From the NCBI RefSeq assembly GCF_900090225.1, contig NZ_FMHY01000002.1, forward strand, positions 4,402,001 to 4,466,000: DNA of 64,000 nucleotides. Reading direction: 5' to 3'. The position numbers and the translations under genes were made by a program. Positions within the stretch are counted from its first letter, which is position 1; each line of letters starts with the position of its first letter. Source of the stretch: Micromonospora eburnea. GTDB lineage: Bacteria; Actinomycetota; Actinomycetes; Mycobacteriales; Micromonosporaceae. This document shows, piece by piece, positions 14,772 through 23,843 of the stretch. Below the pieces are notes generated by a model. That model had not been told where the DNA came from and searched no databases. It was given only the letters and a program-made list of their open reading frames with translations.

Positions 14772-16301
14772 CTATCGGCGGGCGTGGCGGATCGCGACGA
14801 TGGAGATGCCCACCGCCAGCAGCAGTGCCGTGCCGGCGCTCACCAGGATCGGCGACGGTCCGCCGTCCAGTACGCCCAGGTAGTCGAGGCTGGCGATGTC
14901 GTTGACCACGGCGTACCACAGCAGCGGGTAGACAGCCTGGAAGAGCCGGTGCGTCTGGCTCAGTACGCCAAGTGCCAGCGCGAGCGCCGGGATGAAGGTC
15001 GCACCGGCCGCCCAGTCCGCCAGGTCGCCGCTGGCCGCCATCCGTACGCCGGGGCCCAGCCCGACCAGCGCGGTGAGCGCGACGCCGGCCAGCCATTGCG
15101 TGAGCGTGCGGCGGACGGGGGTGCGATAGGCGTCGAGCAACGCGTCGACGCCGTGCTCGCGGGCCTGGGTGCCGAGCCGCGACCAGATCAGCACCGGCCA
15201 GATCCACGCGGCGATCAGCAGCGGCCCCGAGGCGCTCGCGGGTAGGGCCGCGCCGATGACGACCAGCGCCGCGGCACCGAGCCACCACCACCAGGAGACG
15301 CTTCGGGTGAGGATGCGTAGCTCTCCGACGAGCAGGCGGCCGAAGGTGCGACCGTGCCGGGGCATGGTCCGAGGAGACGACAGCACGTACGCCGCAGGGG
15401 GTTCCGGTGCGGCGGGGGCGGCTGGTGCGGGCGCAGCGGACGCGACCGCGCGGGCTGGGTCGAACCGGCCGAACCAGATGGCCGGTAGCGCCGCGGCCGC
15501 GATGGCCAGCAGTACGAGGAGGGACCGTTGCCCCACGAAGCCGGCGGTGAAGTCCACGCCGGTCCAGACGATGGTGCGGGGTGGTTCGTCGAGGTACATC
15601 AGGCCCAGCGCGAATTCGGTGACCGCGATGCCGTGGGCAGCCAGTTCGTCGCGCATGGACTCGGCGAACACGTGCACGCCGAAGCCGCCCAGCGGGGCGT
15701 TGGCCGACTGCCCGGCGATCATCGCGGCCATCGACACGAAGAGCCAGACCACGTTTCCGAACCCGGTACGCAGCACCGGAAGCGTCTCGAACAGCACCGC
15801 GGCGGTCGCGGTGAGCGCCAGCGCCGGCACGGTGAACAGGGCGAACGGCAGCAGGAGAGCGACCGGGTCGACGGCGTGCGACTCGCCACGTGCCAACTGC
15901 ATCACCACCGCCGTGCCGGCGAGCGCCGCCGCCATCGAGCCCAGCACCAGCAGGTTGCTGAGGAACTTGCCGACCAGGTAGCCGGAGACCCGAAGCGGTG
16001 TCGCGGCGAGCAGTTGCCCGACGCCGGTCTGCTCGTCGCGGGCGATCGCCGTCCGGATGACGTAGAAGCCGCCGGCGGACAGCCACAGCGCTCCGGCGAG
16101 CGCGGTGACCGTGCCGATGTAGGCGCTGTTGTAGGCGCCGCGGTACGCCCCCGAGTTGACGATCGTCCAATGGGTCTCCGGGGACGGCGCGGCCAGGTAG
16201 CCCAGACCGACGGCGGCCAGCAGGACCACCAGGTACCCCGGACGGCGCACCCGCTCGCGGAAGTCCGCGACGGCGAGCGCACCCAGTACGCGCGGCCTCA
16301 T
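14772..16301 (-). CDS. ABC transporter permease (ABC-2 type)
   Basis: The 509-residue product is an integral membrane protein with about ten to twelve hydrophobic segments, for example YLVVLLAAVGLGYLAA, ALAGALWLSAGGFYVI, LLVLGSMAAALAGTAVVMQL, and LLVLLAIAAAALPAIWF before a Pro/Ala-rich linker near residue 295. It resembles exporter permeases of the ABC-2/Gld type. Its ATG overlaps the stop of the ATPase gene by 4 nt. Together with the ATPase and the lipoprotein it forms one operon; the exported substrate is unknown. Confidence 0.85.
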   Translation of the reverse strand: MRPRVLGALAVADFRERVRRPGYLVVLLAAVGLGYLAAPSPETHWTIVNSGAYRGAYNSAYIGTVTALAGALWLSAGGFYVIRTAIARDEQTGVGQLLAATPLRVSGYLVGKFLSNLLVLGSMAAALAGTAVVMQLARGESHAVDPVALLLPFALFTVPALALTATAAVLFETLPVLRTGFGNVVWLFVSMAAMIAGQSANAPLGGFGVHVFAESMRDELAAHGIAVTEFALGLMYLDEPPRTIVWTGVDFTAGFVGQRSLLVLLAIAAAALPAIWFGRFDPARAVASAAPAPAAPAAPEPPAAYVLSSPRTMPRHGRTFGRLLVGELRILTRSVSWWWWLGAAALVVIGAALPASASGPLLIAAWIWPVLIWSRLGTQAREHGVDALLDAYRTPVRRTLTQWLAGVALTALVGLGPGVRMAASGDLADWAAGATFIPALALALGVLSQTHRLFQAVYPLLWYAVVNDIASLDYLGVLDGGPSPILVSAGTALLLAVGISIVAIRHARR

Positions 16302-17176
16302 CGCGTCAGCTCCCGGACACCGCCGACCACCCCGAGGTAGGCGTCCTCAAGGTCGGGTGGCACCCGCGTCGCGTCCGGTCCGGGTTGGGTGGCCGACAGC
16401 AGTCGCAGGCGTACGCCGTCCGCGGTGCGGACCATCCGGCTGACCAGGTGTCGGGCCTGCGCCGCGGCGACCTCGTCCGGCCCGACGACCATCTCCCACA
16501 CGTGTCCCGCCACGATGCGCAGCAGCTCCTCCGGGGTGCCGCGGCGCAGCAGCCGGCCCTGGGCCACGATGGCGATGTCCCCGGCCACCGACTCGATATC
16601 CGACACGATGTGGGTGGACAGCAGCACCAGCCGGTCGGCGGCCAGGTCGCTGAGCAGGTTGCGAAACCGCACCCGTTCCTGCGGGTCCAGCCCCGCGGTG
16701 GGCTCGTCGACGATGAGCACCCGCGGGTCGGCCAGCAGCGTCTGCGCGATGCCGACGCGGCGCAGCATGCCGCCTGAGTACTTGCCCAGCGGGCGCTTGG
16801 CCGCCTCGGTCAGGTTGACCAGCTCCAGTAGCTCGTCAACGCGGGCTCGGGCGGACCGGGCCGAGAGGCCCTTGACGGCCGCCAGGTATGACAGGAACTC
16901 GCGCGCGGTCAGGTTGGGGTAGACACCGAAATCCTGCGGCAGGTAGCCGAGCTGCCGGCGGAGCTCGTCCGGCTTGGCGACGACGTCGGTGCCGTCGAGA
17001 AGCATCTGCCCGCTCGTGGGCCTGGTGACCGTGGCGGCGATCCGCATCAGCGATGATTTGCCCGCACCGTTGGGGCCCAGCAGGCCGACCACACCGACGT
17101 CGAGTCGCATGGTCACCCGATCGACCGCCCGCTTCTGCCCCTTGTAGATCTTGGTGACGTCAATCAGCTCGAACAT
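16298..17176 (-). CDS. ABC transporter ATP-binding protein
   Basis: The 292-residue ATPase has Walker A GPNGAGKS (34-41), Q-loop GYLPQDFGVYPNLT, signature YSGGMLRR (133-140), Walker B VLIVDEPTAGLDP (153-165) and the switch His in LLSTHIVSDIE. It energises the permease encoded immediately downstream. ATG 17176 overlaps the lipoprotein stop by one base (TGATG). A longer open frame upstream of this ATG runs antiparallel through the lipoprotein gene region in another frame and has no homology. Confidence 0.95.
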   Translation of the reverse strand: MFELIDVTKIYKGQKRAVDRVTMRLDVGVVGLLGPNGAGKSSLMRIAATVTRPTSGQMLLDGTDVVAKPDELRRQLGYLPQDFGVYPNLTAREFLSYLAAVKGLSARSARARVDELLELVNLTEAAKRPLGKYSGGMLRRVGIAQTLLADPRVLIVDEPTAGLDPQERVRFRNLLSDLAADRLVLLSTHIVSDIESVAGDIAIVAQGRLLRRGTPEELLRIVAGHVWEMVVGPDEVAAAQARHLVSRMVRTADGVRLRLLSATQPGPDATRVPPDLEDAYLGVVGGVRELTR

Positions 17177-17901
17177 CAGCTCGCCTTCCGTACCTGGGCG
17201 GTGTGGCCCTCGCCGGCGGTGGCGGTGATGGTTCGCCTGCTGGTCGCATCGCTGGTCAGAGCGGGGCGGCCGGGGGCGGCGGTGACGCGGTAGGTCTCCG
17301 ATCCAGCGGGCAGGGTGACCGCTACCGATCCGTCGGCCCGGGCGGCGACGCGTGTGGGCGGGCTGGCGAAGGCGAGTTCGACGCTCCGGCCGGTCGACGT
17401 GGCGGTGACGTCCGTCGAGCGTGCGCCGGTGACGTCGACGTTGTACTCGGCGCGCAGCCGCAGGACCCCGGTCGGGTCCTCGACCCGCAGCCAGGCATCG
17501 GTCACCGTCGCGGTGAGGTCGGCGTCGAGCCCGACGGCCCGTACCGGACCGTTGCTGTTCACCTCGACCGCGACGCCGGCCGGCACGCGCACGATGTGCC
17601 GGCCGCCGCAGTCCGGCACGAGACCACTGCACCTGACGCGCAACCGCAGTGTGCCGCCATCCATGGACCAGGAGGCGTTGTCGTCGATGGTGGCCTTGCC
17701 GGTCAGCGACCGCTGGACCTCGATCGTGGTGCCGGCACCGGCGACCAGGCGTAGGTCGGCGCCGTCGTTGTCGATGACCAGACGATCACCGGAGAGGTTG
17801 AACTCGCGCCGGTCGTCGCGGGCTTCGTTGATCGCTTTTATGTCGGCGCAGCCGGCAAGGGCCACAACGGCGGCAAAGGAGAGCAACGGCGCAATGCGCA
17901 T
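17176..17901 (-). CDS. Lipoprotein with DUF4097-like beta-helical domain
   Basis: The 241-residue protein begins with a lipoprotein signal (MRIAPLLSFAAVVALAGCADI; lipobox LAGC, Cys18 acylated), so it is anchored on the outer face of the membrane. The rest is a repetitive beta-rich domain (LVIDNDGADLRLVAGAGTTIEVQRSL, VEVNSNGPVRAVGLDADLTATV) of the DUF4097 type, which forms a parallel beta-helix in related proteins. AGGAGCTGTTC precedes ATG 17901. It is the first gene of the operon with the ABC ATPase and permease, and might act as partner or sensor for that exporter. Confidence 0.85.
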   Translation of the reverse strand: MRIAPLLSFAAVVALAGCADIKAINEARDDRREFNLSGDRLVIDNDGADLRLVAGAGTTIEVQRSLTGKATIDDNASWSMDGGTLRLRVRCSGLVPDCGGRHIVRVPAGVAVEVNSNGPVRAVGLDADLTATVTDAWLRVEDPTGVLRLRAEYNVDVTGARSTDVTATSTGRSVELAFASPPTRVAARADGSVAVTLPAGSETYRVTAAPGRPALTSDATSRRTITATAGEGHTAQVRKAS

Positions 17902-17927
17902 GAACAGCTCCTGTCGGGTGCTATGGG

Positions 17928-18000
17928 ATGCCCAGCACATCACCCGGCGCAGGCTCGGAGCACTACCACCAGACGCCCGAACAGAGGTAGTGCTGGGCAT
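17928..18000. repeat. Nested inverted repeats upstream of the lipoprotein operon
   Basis: ATGCCCAGCAC (17928-17938) and GTGCTGGGCAT (17990-18000) are perfect 11-bp inverted copies. Nested inside, CACTACC (17961-17967) pairs with GGTAGTG (17986-17992), sharing bases with the outer arm, so the two foldings exclude each other. Located 27-99 bp before the lipoprotein start, this could be a pair of operators or a switchable RNA leader. I see no other gene between 17902 and 18196. Confidence 0.5.
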
Positions 18001-18196
18001 ACCGCAGCCGGTCCGGACAGCGGGCAGCACCCACCGGTGCCTGTGGAGCGCCGGGCGCACGGACCCTCTCTCGGCACGGTTCGTACCGCGGTTCCCGCAG
18101 TTCCAGGGGCTGCTGTGGCGGATGCGCCGGCGCCTGGGCGAGTGGGCTGGAGGTGGCCGAGCTCTCCCACACCCTCATGCCCCGGGTACGTGAAAT

Positions 18197-18238
18197 CGGG
18201 TGGGCCGCGACGCCGACCTCGGCGCCGCGGCCCACCCG
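18197..18238 (-). terminator. Terminator of the metallopeptidase gene
   Basis: A very strong hairpin: outer arms CGGGTGGGCCGCG (18197-18209) and CGCGGCCCACCCG (18226-18238), inner arms CGCCGA/TCGGCG with a 2-nt loop. It lies 7 nt past the stop at 18246. Confidence 0.85.
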
Positions 18239-18245
18239 GGCCGTG

Positions 18246-21200
18246 TTACCTGTGGATGACGACGCTGCCCTGGCTGATGGCCTGGGGGTTCGCGCTGTCG
18301 ATATCGTCTGGCGCCCCGGGCACATTGTCGTAGACGACGTTGCCGGTGGCCGTCTCCCAGACCTTGATACGGAAGCGGTCGATGCCCCCGCCGCCCGGTG
18401 CCCGGCCGTCACCGACAGTCACGAGGAAGGCGTATCCGGCCTTGCCGTTGACGGTGCCCTCGCCTCGGTATTGCGCCCTGGCCCCCGTGACGACCAGCCA
18501 CCGGTAGGCCGTACCGCTGAAGTGGAGGCCGCCGACGGCGAGTCGGAAGTCGGTCTCGCCCGACGGTATCGAGTCCCCCTTCTTGTATCGGGACACGAAC
18601 CCGAACGTCGCCTTGCCGGTCGCCGTTGGCCCGGCGGGGTAGGCGCCCGCCGGTGAGGTGATCCATCCGCCTCCGGTGACGAACCCCGCCGTCGGGTCGT
18701 ACACGACGATCTGCCGCGTGGCCTGACTGGCGGCGCCCTCGTCGTCGGTCACGGTGACCCGCACCGAGTAGACGCCGACCTCGAGGATCCGGCTCGCCGT
18801 ACACGTGCCGGTGCCCGCCTGTTCCGCGACCGTGCCCGACACGGCGGGTATCGGCTGGTCGATGTCCCATTCGACGGTGCAGGTATGTGTGTCGAGCACG
18901 CCGGGGTCGGTGAACGAGGTCCGCACGGTGGCTGGTCCGACGGGCAGCAGGGCGTTCTCCGCCGGGGCGGTGATCGTCACCGAGGGCGCCTTGTTGCCCA
19001 CGGTGACCGTGACGTCATCGCTGGTTGTGCCGTGGCGGGCGTCGGTCGCGGTGAGGCGGAAGCGGTAGGTGCCGCTCTCCAGCGCCTGGAACGACGGCCG
19101 TTCGGCCGGCCCGTCCAGCCGCACCGCCGCTCCGAACAGATGACTCGCCGGTTGCCTGACGACCGACCAGGAGAGGGTCACCAGGTCGCCGTCCGGGTCG
19201 GCGGTGCCCGAGGCGTCGAGGGTGACCGTGTCTCCCTCGGCGGCCGTCTGGTCCGGGCCCGCGTCGGCGACCGGTGGGGAGCCTGCGGGGATCGTTCGGC
19301 CCACCGTGACGAGGGTCTGCGCCGTGGCATGCGCTCCGTCGCGGTCGGTGGCGGTGACGGTGATCGTGTGGGTGCCGGCGGACAGCTGCCCGGGTGAGAT
19401 GACGCTGCCGGTCCCGAGGTCGCCGTCGATGTTCGATGACCAACTGACCTCGTTGTCGCTCAGGGTGCCCTGCTCGAGGTCGCCTGTGGTTGCGGCCAGC
19501 GTCACCGTCTGCCCCTGGGCGAAGGCGGCGCCGCGTAGCGGGGCGGTGATTCGGACGGTGGGCGTCTTGCCGCCCACCGTCAGCGCCCCGCTTGTGGCGT
19601 CGGCGGTGTTCACCCCGTCGGTGACCCGGACCCGCAGCCGGCCGGTCGCGGCGCCGCCCGTTCCGGGCAGCACCGAGGCGTCCACGGTGTACGAACCGCC
19701 GGACAGGCCCGACGCGACGACGGTCCAGTTCTGGCCGTCATCGCCGCTGTAGAGCAGGCTGGCGGTCACCGGGTCGCCGTCGGGATCGGATGCCGTCCAC
19801 GACACGGGCACCGGGCCGCTGGCGGGCAGGGTCTCGGGCAGCGGGTCTCCGGCGAGGGAGGCCGTCGGTCGGCCGGCGCTCACCGCGAGGGAGGCGAGCT
19901 GGTCCCCCGTCGCGGTGTCGATCAACGCCACCCGCCGGGTGCCGGGCGCGAAGTCGACGATCTCCCCGAAGCCGAGTCCCAGCGTCGCCTCCCCGGCGGG
20001 CCGGGGCGTGAACGCGTACTCCGCGAGGGTGGCGCCGTCGGCGTCGAGCAGCCGGAACGCGTACGGACCAGGTTGGCGGGTGGGCAGGTACGCGCACTGC
20101 GGGATCCGCTGCCCGGTCAGGGTGGCCGTCTCCGCCGCCGGATCGATGGTGCCGGAAAGTGCGAGGAAGTCACCGGTGGGGTCGGCGGCGGGGAACGCGC
20201 TCTGGATGCGCGCCCGCCACGCCTCGTAGGTGGCGTCGGACGGCCACCGGTCGTGGCAGTAGCTCATGGTGTCACCCACGACCGGGTCACCGTCGGGGGC
20301 CCAGACCACCCGCTGCGGCAGGCCGAGCGATGCGTCGCCCTGGTCGAACCCGGCGAAGGACGGAGCGGTCGGGTCGGGGCCGCCGATGGAGCCTCCGGGG
20401 TACGGGAACCAGGGGGGACTCGGGGTCGCCTCGTCGTTGGGGTCGGGTGTGCACTGGACGTGATAGCGGCCGAGGAGGTGCCCCACCTCGTGCGACGCCG
20501 TGTCCACGTCCTGCCCGGACACCGCCACCCAGCCCGGAATGTCCTCCGCGAGACCGCCCATCATCCGACGGTCCACCAGCACGACGTAGATGACCCCGGG
20601 CCGGCGTGTCCCGGCGGTGTTCTGGCTGTACCGCTCCAGGACCGAGCTGGCGTCGTTGCCCCGCGGGTACCAGGTGCCGTCCTCGCCGATCCAGAAGTAC
20701 GGGTAGTCGTCGCGGTGCTCGGACCGGTTGACGACGATCCGCGATGCCGGCAGCGTCCGGCGCAGCAGCGACTCCACCTGGTCCAGCCGCGAGTCGGGTG
20801 GAAGCACCCACTGGCCGTTCCTCTTGTAGCCGAACTTCACCAGCTCGACCTTCACCGGGTTCGATCCGTTGAAATGGACGGTCTCCGTACGGACGTTGTC
20901 GGCGTATCCGGGCTCGGGGACCCGGTGGTCCGGGTTGACCTCCAGCCGCAGGGTGAGGTCCCCCGCGCTCGTCCACTCCAGGGGCAGTTCGAAGAAGAAG
21001 CCACCGTCAAGCTGGTTTCGGCGCAGGTTGGGCTCGGGGACGAGCGCACCGCCGGGGTTCGACGGGCGCACCGGCACTCCGACCGGGGTGCCGTCGGGCC
21101 GGAAGGCCTGGAGGGTGGCGGTGACCGCGGGACTGGCGACCGACGTGCCGACGTAGGCGCGCACGATCGTGCGCCGGTCGGCGATCAGGTCGACGGAGTT

Positions 21201-22508
21201 CGCCAGGTCCTGGATGACCTGCGTGACCTCCATGCCCTTGACGGTGAGGTTCGGTTCGGGCGCGGTGCAGCCGTTGAGGTAGGTACGCACCGTGCCGTCG
21301 ACCTCGTCGGCGACCACGATGTCCAGCGACTGGTTGTTGTCGAAGCGACCGACCGCCGCCTGCACCGGCCGGCTCCCGGCGGTGAGGGTCAGCGGCGCAC
21401 TGAAGGTGCCGTCGCCGTTGCCCGGGTAGACGTACACCGCGTGCGAGCCGGCGCCGACGACGACCAGGTCCGGCTTGCCGTCCACGTTGAGGTCCGCGAC
21501 GTCGACGTCGTGGGGCACCTCGCGATCGGGCGTCAGCGGGGCGAGGTCCAGCGGAGAGAGCTCGGTGAGGAGGTTCCCGAAGCCTGCCGATGCGGTCCGG
21601 TCCTGCGGGTCGTGCGAGCCGCGCCACAGCCGCACCTTGTCATCGTTGGGGAAAGCCACCGCGACGTCGAGGTTCCCGTCGAGGTCGAAGTCGGCCAGCG
21701 CCGGCCTCCACGCCTCGCCCAGGCCGTTCAGCCGGGTCGCCGAGCCGAGGTTGTTGCGAAACACGGTGACGGACTTCTCGTTGAAGCTGCTGACCACGTA
21801 GTCGGGCACGCCGTTGCCGGTCAGGTCGCCCGCCGCCAGATACTTGGGCGCGGCGAACAGGCGCGGGTGGCTGATCAGGAGACGGTCGTCGAACGAGCCC
21901 GCGCTGTTGAGGTTACGGAAGATCTTCAGCTCGTCGGCCGCCGGATCGAGAGCAGCGATGTCCGACCGCAGGTCGCGGTTGGCGTCGATCACGGCGACGT
22001 CCGGCACGTTCCGGCCGTCGAGGAGCAGCCCGCCGGGCCCGTAGCTCACCTCGCCGCCGGCGGCGCCGAACCAGAGACTGACACCGTCGGTAGTCGCAGC
22101 GGCGAAGTCCGGCTCCGTGTCGTCGTTGAAGAACCCGACCGCGATGGCGTTCGGTGATCCGGACGTCGGATACACCTCGGGCGGCGAGTCCGGACCGAGG
22201 CCGGGCCAGAAGCCGCCAGTGCCGCTCGCGATGAGCTGCCGTACGTTTCCATCCCCGGACGCGTCGGCGATGAGCAGGTCGTCAAAGCCGTTGTGGTTGC
22301 TGTCGGCCACCTCGATATCCCGTGGCTGCCCTGCCGCCGCCGTCACCGGGCCCGCGGTGAACCCGAGTGTGTCGCACCCCGCCGCCCGCGCCGGTGACGC
22401 CGGTATCGCCACCATGGTCACGGCCGGCGCTACCAGCACCGCCGCCACCACCCCGGCACAGCCGGTCCGCCGCGCGTGTCGCTGCCCCCGGAACCAACGA
22501 TTCCTCAT
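18246..22508 (-). CDS. Secreted FG-GAP/PKD-type zinc metallopeptidase
   Basis: The 1420-residue protein has a Sec/Tat-like signal peptide (basic N terminus, VVAAVLVAPAVTMVAIPASPARAA, cleavage near 43). Residues ~50-415 carry FG-GAP/VCBS repeats (DSNHNGFDDLLI, DLTGNGVPDYVV, DFDLDGNLDVAV, DLNVDGKPDLVV), probably a calcium-binding propeller. A CARDB-like segment follows (~420-550), then the metallopeptidase with H673-E-V-G-H677-x5-H683, a metzincin-type zinc site. From ~870 there are Ig/PKD-like modules (PVSWTASDPDGDPVTASLLYS, DPDGDLVTLSWSV), and the last ~140 residues (FVTGGGWITSPAGAY...) form a conserved secreted C-terminal domain of unknown function. It is divergent from the LPMO gene, so it may help degrade extracellular material. 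Confidence 0.88.
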   Translation of the reverse strand: MRNRWFRGQRHARRTGCAGVVAAVLVAPAVTMVAIPASPARAAGCDTLGFTAGPVTAAAGQPRDIEVADSNHNGFDDLLIADASGDGNVRQLIASGTGGFWPGLGPDSPPEVYPTSGSPNAIAVGFFNDDTEPDFAAATTDGVSLWFGAAGGEVSYGPGGLLLDGRNVPDVAVIDANRDLRSDIAALDPAADELKIFRNLNSAGSFDDRLLISHPRLFAAPKYLAAGDLTGNGVPDYVVSSFNEKSVTVFRNNLGSATRLNGLGEAWRPALADFDLDGNLDVAVAFPNDDKVRLWRGSHDPQDRTASAGFGNLLTELSPLDLAPLTPDREVPHDVDVADLNVDGKPDLVVVGAGSHAVYVYPGNGDGTFSAPLTLTAGSRPVQAAVGRFDNNQSLDIVVADEVDGTVRTYLNGCTAPEPNLTVKGMEVTQVIQDLANSVDLIADRRTIVRAYVGTSVASPAVTATLQAFRPDGTPVGVPVRPSNPGGALVPEPNLRRNQLDGGFFFELPLEWTSAGDLTLRLEVNPDHRVPEPGYADNVRTETVHFNGSNPVKVELVKFGYKRNGQWVLPPDSRLDQVESLLRRTLPASRIVVNRSEHRDDYPYFWIGEDGTWYPRGNDASSVLERYSQNTAGTRRPGVIYVVLVDRRMMGGLAEDIPGWVAVSGQDVDTASHEVGHLLGRYHVQCTPDPNDEATPSPPWFPYPGGSIGGPDPTAPSFAGFDQGDASLGLPQRVVWAPDGDPVVGDTMSYCHDRWPSDATYEAWRARIQSAFPAADPTGDFLALSGTIDPAAETATLTGQRIPQCAYLPTRQPGPYAFRLLDADGATLAEYAFTPRPAGEATLGLGFGEIVDFAPGTRRVALIDTATGDQLASLAVSAGRPTASLAGDPLPETLPASGPVPVSWTASDPDGDPVTASLLYSGDDGQNWTVVASGLSGGSYTVDASVLPGTGGAATGRLRVRVTDGVNTADATSGALTVGGKTPTVRITAPLRGAAFAQGQTVTLAATTGDLEQGTLSDNEVSWSSNIDGDLGTGSVISPGQLSAGTHTITVTATDRDGAHATAQTLVTVGRTIPAGSPPVADAGPDQTAAEGDTVTLDASGTADPDGDLVTLSWSVVRQPASHLFGAAVRLDGPAERPSFQALESGTYRFRLTATDARHGTTSDDVTVTVGNKAPSVTITAPAENALLPVGPATVRTSFTDPGVLDTHTCTVEWDIDQPIPAVSGTVAEQAGTGTCTASRILEVGVYSVRVTVTDDEGAASQATRQIVVYDPTAGFVTGGGWITSPAGAYPAGPTATGKATFGFVSRYKKGDSIPSGETDFRLAVGGLHFSGTAYRWLVVTGARAQYRGEGTVNGKAGYAFLVTVGDGRAPGGGGIDRFRIKVWETATGNVVYDNVPGAPDDIDSANPQAISQGSVVIHR

Positions 22509-22795
22509 CCCCCCACCTCTCGGCGGCGCGTCGGCACCCGACCTGACCGCCCATCAACCGAATGGATCCGCGGCGACGGTAGTGAACACGGGGGGTGACC
22601 AACAGTCGCACAGCTGACCACTGTCAGTTAGCCGACGAGGTCGCCGCTCGCTCCCGGCCGGCGGCGTCCCGGAGCACCCATCCCCGCCGAGCCCATAGAT
22701 CATCCATACGCGGTCGGCGCGCTGATCGATAGGCGGCAAACCGCACCTGACGGCGGCTCCGGTCGACTCGACCCAGATCAAGTAATAGACGATTA

Positions 22796-22824
22796 TTGAT
22801 ATGTACGTCTGTAAATGCAATACT
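22796..22824 (+). promoter_or_regulatory. Candidate promoter of the LPMO gene
   Basis: TTGATA (22796-22801) and AATACT (22819-22824) are separated by 17 bp, a good vegetative-type promoter in an AT-rich pocket of the 368-bp divergent region. The predicted start point falls inside the CebR-like operator. The rest of the divergent region (22509-22795) shows no gene I recognise and presumably holds the metallopeptidase promoter. Confidence 0.55.
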
Positions 22825-22826
22825 GA

Positions 22827-22840
22827 TGGAAGCGCTCCCA
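22827..22840. promoter_or_regulatory. CebR-like operator before the LPMO gene
   Basis: TGGAAGCGCTCCCA differs at one base from TGGGAGCGCTCCCA, the palindrome bound by the cellobiose repressor CebR/CelR in streptomycetes and Thermobifida. It directly follows the candidate -10 box and lies 36 bp before the LPMO start, an ideal place for repression. No cebR gene is in the window. Confidence 0.8.
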
Positions 22841-22876
22841 CGGCGATCACCAGTAACGAGGAATGGAGGATGCACC

Positions 22877-23557
22877 GTGCGTTCACCGAAGCTCGATCAA
22901 TCTGCCCGGCGATCCCGATCAGCCGTCCGCCAGCCCGCTCGAGCGCTCGTCCTGCTGCTCACCATGCTGGTCGGCATCCTGCCCTGGAGCGGCGTGGCCC
23001 AGGCCCACGGCACCATCGTCAGCCCGCCGACCCGCGCCTACAAGTGCTGGCAGACCTGGGGAAACAACCACATGGACCCGGCCATGCAGCAACAGGACCC
23101 CATGTGCTGGCAGGCGTTCCAGGCCAACGCCGACACCATGTGGAACTGGATGAGCGCGCTGCGGGACGGCCTCGGCGGGCAATTCCAGGCCCGTACCCCC
23201 GACGGGCAGTTGTGCAGCAACGCCCTCTCGAGGAACGACAGCCTGAACCGGCCCGGCGCATGGAAGACGAGCAACGTCAGCCGCAACTTCTCGATCCAAC
23301 TGTACGATCAGGCCAGCCATGGTGCTGACTTCTTCCGGGTCTACGTCAGCAAGAACGGGTTCAACCCGACCACCCAGAGCCTCGGTTGGGGGAACCTCGA
23401 CTTCATCACGCAGACCGGGCGCTACGCGCCGGCACAGAACATCACGTTCAACATTTCGACCTCCGGATACACCGGACACCACATTCTCTTTGTCATCTGG
23501 CAGGCATCGCACCAGGACCAGACCTACATGTGGTGCAGCGACGTGAACTTCGTCTGA
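22877..23557 (+). CDS. AA10 lytic polysaccharide monooxygenase (cellulose/chitin-active)
   Basis: This secreted copper enzyme oxidatively cleaves crystalline polysaccharide. GTG 22877 follows GGAGGA by six bases. The 43-residue signal peptide (twin-Arg-like basic start, LVLLLTMLVGILPWSGVAQA) ends exactly before HGTIVSPPTRAYKCW, giving His1 of the histidine brace. The second brace His is mature residue 105 in DQASHGADFFRVYV, and the axial Phe is the penultimate residue (DVNF-V). Cysteines in CWQTW, MCW, LCSN and MWCSD would form disulfides. The mature catalytic domain is 183 residues with no carbohydrate-binding module. The CebR-like operator suggests cellulose rather than chitin as target. 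Confidence 0.95.
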   Translation: MRSPKLDQSARRSRSAVRQPARALVLLLTMLVGILPWSGVAQAHGTIVSPPTRAYKCWQTWGNNHMDPAMQQQDPMCWQAFQANADTMWNWMSALRDGLGGQFQARTPDGQLCSNALSRNDSLNRPGAWKTSNVSRNFSIQLYDQASHGADFFRVYVSKNGFNPTTQSLGWGNLDFITQTGRYAPAQNITFNISTSGYTGHHILFVIWQASHQDQTYMWCSDVNFV

Positions 23558-23585
23558 TCGGCACGACCGCAGCCGCGGCACTGCT

Positions 23586-23615
23586 CCGGCCCAGGGCGTT
23601 CGCGTCCTGGGCCGG
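23586..23615 (+). terminator. Terminator of the LPMO gene
   Basis: The perfect 10-bp stem CCGGCCCAGG/CCTGGGCCGG with a 10-nt loop lies 29 nt past the LPMO stop, so the next gene needs its own promoter. Confidence 0.75.
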
Positions 23616-23843
23616 GTTGACGAACAGCGCCGGTTGGAGGACACGGCGGTCGCTGACCACGTCGGGTGGCAGATGTCCCTCGACGTCACCGGGGTTCGGG
23701 AGGACGGCGACCGGACCGGGGCCAGCCGATCAAGCTGGTCGGACTATTGCCGGGACCCATTCACGGGCGTAGGAAGGACACGCGCCGCCCCCGGGCCCGT
23801 CCCGCTACCGCCGGCGCCCGTCCACCGTCGAAGGAGATGCGTG

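Noticed and set aside
14524-16170. 548-residue minus-strand frame over the ABC permease gene
   Set aside because: It is a shifted frame of the permease with Arg/Gly-rich composition; the true permease frame at 14772-16301 has clear membrane helices and start overlap with the ATPase gene.
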